Assembly (NCBI GenBank): GCA_036345935.2
Contig: JADWOT020000002.1
Span: 18,849,998 to 18,913,997 of the forward strand
From: Taenia hydatigena
Taxonomy: Eukaryota > Platyhelminthes > Cestoda > Cyclophyllidea > Taeniidae
Reading direction: 5' to 3'
DNA length: 64,000 bases
A model generated the notes under the pieces. It saw only the letters and a program-made list of their open reading frames with translations, was not told the origin of the DNA and searched no databases. Position numbers and translations under genes: made by a program. Of the stretch, positions 58,601-64,000 are shown one piece after another. The first letter of the stretch is position 1; the number at the start of each line of letters is the position of its first letter.

Positions 58601-60479
58601 GACTGCTAATTAATTGTGCTTGAGAGTAAATTTAAATGAAATAATGTGCACGTGGCGAAATATTCTGCAGTGAACTGCTTTTCATTTCTGTATGCAATGA
58701 TTGTAAACCACTCGGTGCCACATTAGATGATTGTGTTACATTTACCTTGCAGGCCCTTAACTCAGTGCGCAAAACGGTGCTGTAAATGTGCTTCAACTTA
58801 TATTGTCAAATTAGGAGAAGTCCTTAACAAACCAAAGTAGAGGCCTTTGAGTAAGGGGAATTTAACCGGGTCAGCACAACGGAAAAAAGCAACCTCTTTT
58901 GAGTTGGTACAAATAAGCACAAATTAAAAATCCTCCCTTGTTTTAGTGAATATTAGAGACGGCTTACTTTGCTGATTGGAGTTAAAGTGTGGCCATAATA
59001 GGGAGGGCGTGGAAGCAGATAACGCTGCATACGATCGGAATTTTCATCACTTACACCAGCGTAGAGCATAACTTATATTAATTACGTAGCCTAATGCCAA
59101 CAGGTGAATGCGCCAAAATGTCTTACTAGGCTTGCTCCTACAATCATTCTGATGGGTGTCAAATAAATAATTTCACCCATTGCTAATGACGACTTTATAT
59201 AGCTTCCAGTGCTAGTGCGTGCAATGGGAAGATTTAATTTCTGGCTTTTGAAAACTATTCTGCAACTTTGAATCACCTCAATTTATGACGCAGCAGGCGC
59301 AAGTGACGTCAGATTAAAATGCGTTAATTATTCAAAGAAGTGCGGCGAAAAAACAGGGGCGTTACAGAGAGTGGAGCATCCATGAAGCATATAAGCATTG
59401 TCAAAACTCTACAATTTGAAGCAGGTGTATGGTGACAAGCGCTTGTCACTTAATTAAGGAAAGTGGGTAAGAAAATCCTGACTTTATGCTTAGCTATATA
59501 ATTCTCCCACTGAAAACTACTGCCATCGAGAACAAATTAAAGTAAAGTAGTTAACGCTTCCGTAATAAGAAGGCAAAATATATAAATAACAAGAGATTTG
59601 CCATTAGAATTACTTGATAACTGTTCTATTTTAAAACTCTAGCGTCAAATTATGAGAACGAGGTCCTGCACCTGTCTCCAGCAATCATTTATCAATGCTC
59701 AAGTAGCAGCAAGGGAACTTTGCACGCCGCACATCTGTTGAAGGCTTGGGATTGCATGAAAGCGATAATTCGAATTCAAATGTGAAATATCGCATTACTC
59801 TTACGGGTAGTACATCTGGAAGTTGACTAACAGCATTTGGGCACAAGGATTGATAATAAAGGTGCCTAAAACAAAGAACAATGATTCTTGAATAAAATTT
59901 GCCTTCTTAAAGGATTATCTAAAGATACCGAATGCTTGGAGGACTCGAAGACTGGCGAAGGAAGGTAGTTGAAAGGAAGGAATGCGAAGCAAACATTCAC
60001 TTAGTTGGCTTGTCCTTAATGGAAGAATGGTGGTTGCAACAAATTAAGTAATGATATTTCTTTCTGGATGGAGTTGACATGAAAACTTTTCTGCGTTATC
60101 AAAGCAATATATGCTAGTCAAGTAAAATGGCAGAGAATAGGAAGCTTAAATGCCCTTTGAAGTTCGTAACATACGATTTGGATGGATAGAGACTTAATCC
60201 TGACTATAGATTATTATCGATACGTCCGCTTAAAGACTTACACAGATAAAAAATGCAAAGCACTGTCAACAAATGCTCTGGCTTATGGTGTGCATGCTTG
60301 AGTATGGATGCTGCCAATTTTCGGGAGCAAGATATAAGATACATCAAAAAACGATGATATAGCTGAATAGCAGAGAGGATGATTTACAGAAGTCGTGCCG
60401 AGTGAACATGTATTTGGTAGCTGGCTTCAGAGAGTGGCCTCATTTTACTTACTTCTGGCATCTAGAATTGGTTTTGAGT
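55691..60479. other. Long stretch without a supported gene
   Basis: A 44-codon ATG frame at 56164-56298 (DILSAPYQAFPRDVW), preceded by a strong acceptor-like tract ending TTTACAG at about 56126, and a 60-codon frame ending at about 56790 (MLVAAKVVLEPEMVPISLK) look protein-like but are unassigned. Otherwise A/T-rich DNA with nothing recognised. Confidence 0.25.
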
Positions 60480-60640
60480 TTGATCCTGGCCTTATGAACA
60501 TTTACGAGCATTGGTTTATCGCAAGTCAGTCCGTCTGACCCACTGTACTTAATTGCATTCAAGTCAGGGGAATCGGAACTTGCTAGAGGTCTCAGGAACT
60601 TAGTGCGCATTTCAGGCTGCCATGAACTTTTCCAATAAAG
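60480..60640 (-). mobile_element. Tc1/mariner-type transposase remnant
   Basis: Minus strand: FLRPLASSDSPDLNAIKYSG. S-P-D-L-N-x-I is the signature around the third catalytic acidic residue of Tc1/mariner DDE/D transposases (W-P-x-x-S-P-D-L-N-P-I-E). About 20 residues later comes HKARIKL, where the family has a helix of the type L-K-A-x-I. The frame is open for 76 codons (60449-60679), but the rest of the roughly 340-residue enzyme and the terminal inverted repeats were not found. Confidence 0.5.
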
Positions 60641-63229
60641 AAAGCACATTTGGCTCAATTGGTAGAATGCTGGGCACACTCTACATAATTAAAATTGTCT
60701 ACTTATATGCACAGTGGATTTATGATTATTGATCTCGGTCGATTCCATTACATTCAAAACCCATCTCATAAAAAGCAATGAATTATAATAACCAGTTTAA
60801 TAGTGGCGAAAATTACGTAGATTCTGTGATGGTGGTGCTAAAAGGCGCACTCCTACGACGGTTCCTGATCTGAATTCAAAAGGCTCTGCTCTGATGACAT
60901 GACAAAGCACTAGACGCTAAAATAATAACCATTCATTATTTGGTAGAGAATTTCTCGGATCACAGAGCAGCACACACAGAGAGGAAGAAGCATTTAAAGT
61001 GAAGCATTCGTATGGCATGCCTGAGTATCCACCAGAAGACGGTAAATACGATAAAATTAAAAATGGCAATGCCCCAGATCAAAGTACGCGGTTGTGCTAA
61101 AGCTTCTTCTCGTTTAGGAGTGGGGCAAAACGCAGATCTCCTTGTCTATCTGACATGGGCACTAGATGATCAAAAAGAAAAGGCATGTCGTTGCCTATTT
61201 TAGCCAACTACAATGCCTTAGAAAATGTATCATTAAAGAAGAGTTTAAAATACAGCAGGAAATTTTCAGACGCGAACAAACTAAGGCTGCAATAAATTCG
61301 GAAAAAGTTGTATTACTTGAGGCAGCTTGAGCAGACCTCGATTTAATTTAACTGATTAAGTTCAGAGAAATTTTTAGGCTAAGTTTATTAATTTTGTAGT
61401 GTTAAATCTTGTATACCGCTAAATAAATTAGGCAAACCAACATGTATCAGCATAAAGCCAACATAGATGTTGAAGTCTTTCTTGCATAGCTTAGCTTGTA
61501 GGCTTGCTTATAAGGATGGTGCATAACAGCCAAATCAATTGCAAGCCTAAGGACTTAAGTGGCTTGTGTGTGAGCATTTTCAGCACCCCTGCCTCATTTT
61601 CGCTGCCACAAGCCCTAACTTTTTCATTTGTTAGCCTTAGGACATCCAAGATAACCAAGAAGTGAAGTTGATGTGGGCAAATATACCTGGCTCATAGTTA
61701 TTAACTATGATTCCCGGAGTGCACCATTTGGTCCCCCTACTACGACATCAAATAGGGAGTTTATTTTATGCTCCTGACACAATGCAAATTACATGTACGA
61801 GCAGCAATCGAGTTAAAACGATTAGAGAGAAGCGATGGAAGCACAAATTCTATCGAAGAGGGTAAGTTTTAAGTTTTGTGCTAGCATCTATACGAATACG
61901 CTTATGGCTATACCTATGACTTTATCTCAACAGCACTTAAATTTCGTTGAATTGGTTTTAAAATCTGATTTCGCACTTGCATTCGCCATTGTTTGAGCTT
62001 GCTATAAGCATGTAAAATTATTTTACTATAGTTTTGAAAAGATTGTAAGTGTCGCGCACATCGTATTCCATGCGTCGTGTGTTTGCATAGCTCCCGCTTT
62101 TAACGCAAAACTGCATAGATGCTCCCACATCGTACATTTTTGGGTGGGCCGCCCTCTTCTTACGGTATCTTCTTCACTGTGTTGGAAATTCTTAAAGCGC
62201 AGTATAATCCATCCGAGCCTTGCAACGTTCGCGACTATGCTAAAATAAAAATCTTGTATCAGTGGTCTTTGGAATAAAACGCAAAACCTGGGGTGACTAT
62301 TGGATCATAATATCTTTAAAAATCAGTAGACCTACCATAAGTTGCATTTAGGAATCAAACTAGAGCTTAGGCTTACTTACATGAATGCATTATTGTCAAA
62401 AGTAGTTTAGAGCAACACACTTTATGGGCGAATCTGTTACACCGGGAAGCATACTAGAATTTGCATCATATAGTTCGTGTAGAAGCTATGTTAAACTAAG
62501 AACACCCACGACATATTTGCACAATTTGTCCTGTACACGAGTCATTTTAAACCAAGCAAAGAGGCAGGCGAAGAAATTGCGTGTGGGAGTTGGCTGCTGT
62601 ATTCGTGTCCGTGGAAGTGGGCACCGTGGACTGAGATTATGAATAGCCCACAATGTGAGGAGAAGTGTGCATAGTGGCCGGTGCAGAAGCCGCAATGCGC
62701 GCAGTCGTGAGAACGGTCGCAGCAGCAGTGGTAGACGACTGAGGTTGTGCTAACACTAACGCCAGTGAGGATGTCACTGAATACCATAGTGGTGGAGGAG
62801 CTGGTCAACGGTGAACACATTCTCTTTCTTCTTGGTTTTTGTTTGAAATCTGTTGCGAATGCTGCTGGTGCTGACTGTCTGTAAAAATTGCATTCCAAAT
62901 GACGTGATTTGTTTTTTGTGAGCTATTGCAATTAGCGTAGCGGCCATATCAGGCTTATAGGTAGAATTGATGAACTCAAGCACGCATTTTAAGTAATCAG
63001 TCATGCAGGACACGGAAAGTAACACCTTCCGAATCCTTACATCATGATAGCAACACAGGCGGACAGGAGGACATTGTGACTGACAAACAGATAGATAAGA
63101 GATAAGTGAGGATTGACTAGGCTATGAAGGTCTATAAAAGACCATCCCTGTTGTTTAACATCACTTTGCTGAAACATAATAAGCAACCACTTTTACAATT
63201 TTGCGCGGTTTATTTATAGTCGGTAGCCT
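60641..63229. other. Stretch without a supported gene
   Basis: Frames of 118 and 83 codons on the minus strand (62542-63025) are partly His/Cys-rich and without a recognised motif; a 63-codon plus frame (61012-61203) is basic. No gene called. Confidence 0.25.
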
Positions 63230-63545
63230 TTGTTACCCAAAACAACCAACATTTCCATCATGCCAATCATCTGGCTACGTCAGTCAAGGTGATGTCTGCA
63301 ACTACACTCTTTCCAAGTCATTGTGCCATGGTTTTGGGGACTCTGGTTTTCTTTAAAAGAGAATCTAGGAGGTGTGGGATAGTGAGGCTCTTGGTGAGCA
63401 GGGGTGCTATGGTGGAGATTGCCGCTACTAGAGTGGATGTAAAGATGGAATATGCAAAGACTTTTATGACTTTACGCAGTGTCAAGACGGCGAATGCTTC
63501 AGCGGACCATTACAGGATTGCAGTTGCATTGCTGGAGGATACTGA
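63230..63545 (+). pseudogene. Cysteine-rich EGF-like exon, broken
   Basis: Following an acceptor (GGTTTATTTATAG) one frame reads GSLCYPKQPTFPSCQSSGYV, then CNYTLSKSLCHGFGDSG, three in-frame stops (about 63337, 63352 and 63430), GCYGGDCRY, SGCKDGICKDFYDFTQCQDG and ECFSGPLQDCSCIAGGY, then TGA at 63543. Twelve cysteines sit in one frame over 105 codons; C-x-D-G-x-C and C-x-C-x-x-G-x-Y are typical of EGF-like extracellular modules. The start is phase 1, as for shuffled extracellular exons. The single frame with stops points to a pseudogene with substitutions rather than indels. The annotated-looking 146-codon frame over the same bases (63289-63729) is an alternate-frame shadow. Confidence 0.55.
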
Positions 63546-64000
63546 TGAAAATGACAAGATCAAAATACAACTAAGGCAGCTTGTAGTCCCGTCGAAACGA
63601 CATAATTTGTTCCCTCAATTCTTCCCTTCGTTTCCTTGCCACGAATGCATGCCTCCTCATTGCATCTGGACTCAACTTTATCTGCTTTTTTGTCTTCTAA
63701 TGACAACGTTTCCAGTTCCCTTAAAATAGGGCAACGAACGAGTCGTGATGAAAGTTAGGACGAAGTTACACTGTTTAGCAGGCCATTTATTTCTGCATAC
63801 ATTTGATACTCACTATCACAATCGGCATCTAGGATTGCATAATGGCAATCTGCAACACAATTTTGTCTCACTTTTACTTCCGACTCATCGACGCCTCGTA
63901 AATTTTGTGCGCAACTCTCATATGATGCACCTGAAAAGCCACTTTAATCTCGCCGGAATTCTGCCGCGTCAACAGCCAAATTAAAGAAGTTGAGGGTTGG
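63546..64000. other. Right edge, nothing supported
   Basis: A 79-codon plus frame (63745-63984) is His/Leu-rich with no motif. Confidence 0.3.

Noticed and set aside
63289..63729. 146-codon plus ORF
   Set aside because: It is the alternate frame of a cysteine-rich EGF-like exon, whose own frame shows a far more specific pattern.

Overview
This window looks like nuclear DNA of an invertebrate with a large, repeat-rich genome; a parasitic flatworm, probably a tapeworm, is the best guess. No frame stays open beyond 207 codons, coding similarity comes in exon-sized pieces with GT/AG borders, there is a 37-base intron (a size typical of flatworms), and diverged interspersed repeats are everywhere. 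The placement also rests on secreted proteins built as one fibronectin type III (FN3) domain plus a hydrophobic tail, the plan of tapeworm oncosphere antigens. It remains an inference. Nothing bacterial, viral or organellar was recognised.

Layout. 1-12 kb: mostly unassigned sequence with a cysteine-rich ORF (minus), a decayed tyrosine-kinase-like fragment containing the 37-base intron, a Ty3/Gypsy integrase remnant and two open, exon-like stretches near 10.8 and 12.0 kb. 12.5-17.9 kb: two copies of a 0.55 kb repeat, two unassigned minus-strand ORFs and a 53-base minisatellite. 17.9-25 kb: a mosaic of direct and inverted repeat copies surrounding a broken FN3 gene with a hydrophobic C-terminal exon, then a second array of the same minisatellite. 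27.2-31.9 kb: a diverged 1.5-2 kb segmental duplication; its second copy holds the longest ORF. 33-43.6 kb: a series of decayed gene fragments of unrelated families: a CMGC/CDK-like kinase, a possible Tudor domain, a cationic amino-acid transporter, a guanylate cyclase catalytic exon, and a possible ribophorin I N-terminus on the minus strand. 45.3 kb: a tRNA-Pro-like relic. 46-55.7 kb: eight copies, in both orientations, of an unrecognised family sharing an in-frame peptide core, with two more broken FN3 units at 51.8-52.5 kb. 55.7-64 kb: mostly empty, with a Tc1/mariner transposase remnant and a broken cysteine-rich EGF-like exon.

Nearly all recognisable coding pieces carry stops, frameshifts or lost key residues, so I read the window as a gene graveyard of duplicated exons and old transposons rather than a working gene cluster. 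Indel errors in the assembly could mimic part of this decay. All family names come from motifs read by eye without a database search. Repeat borders are approximate, to within tens of bases.
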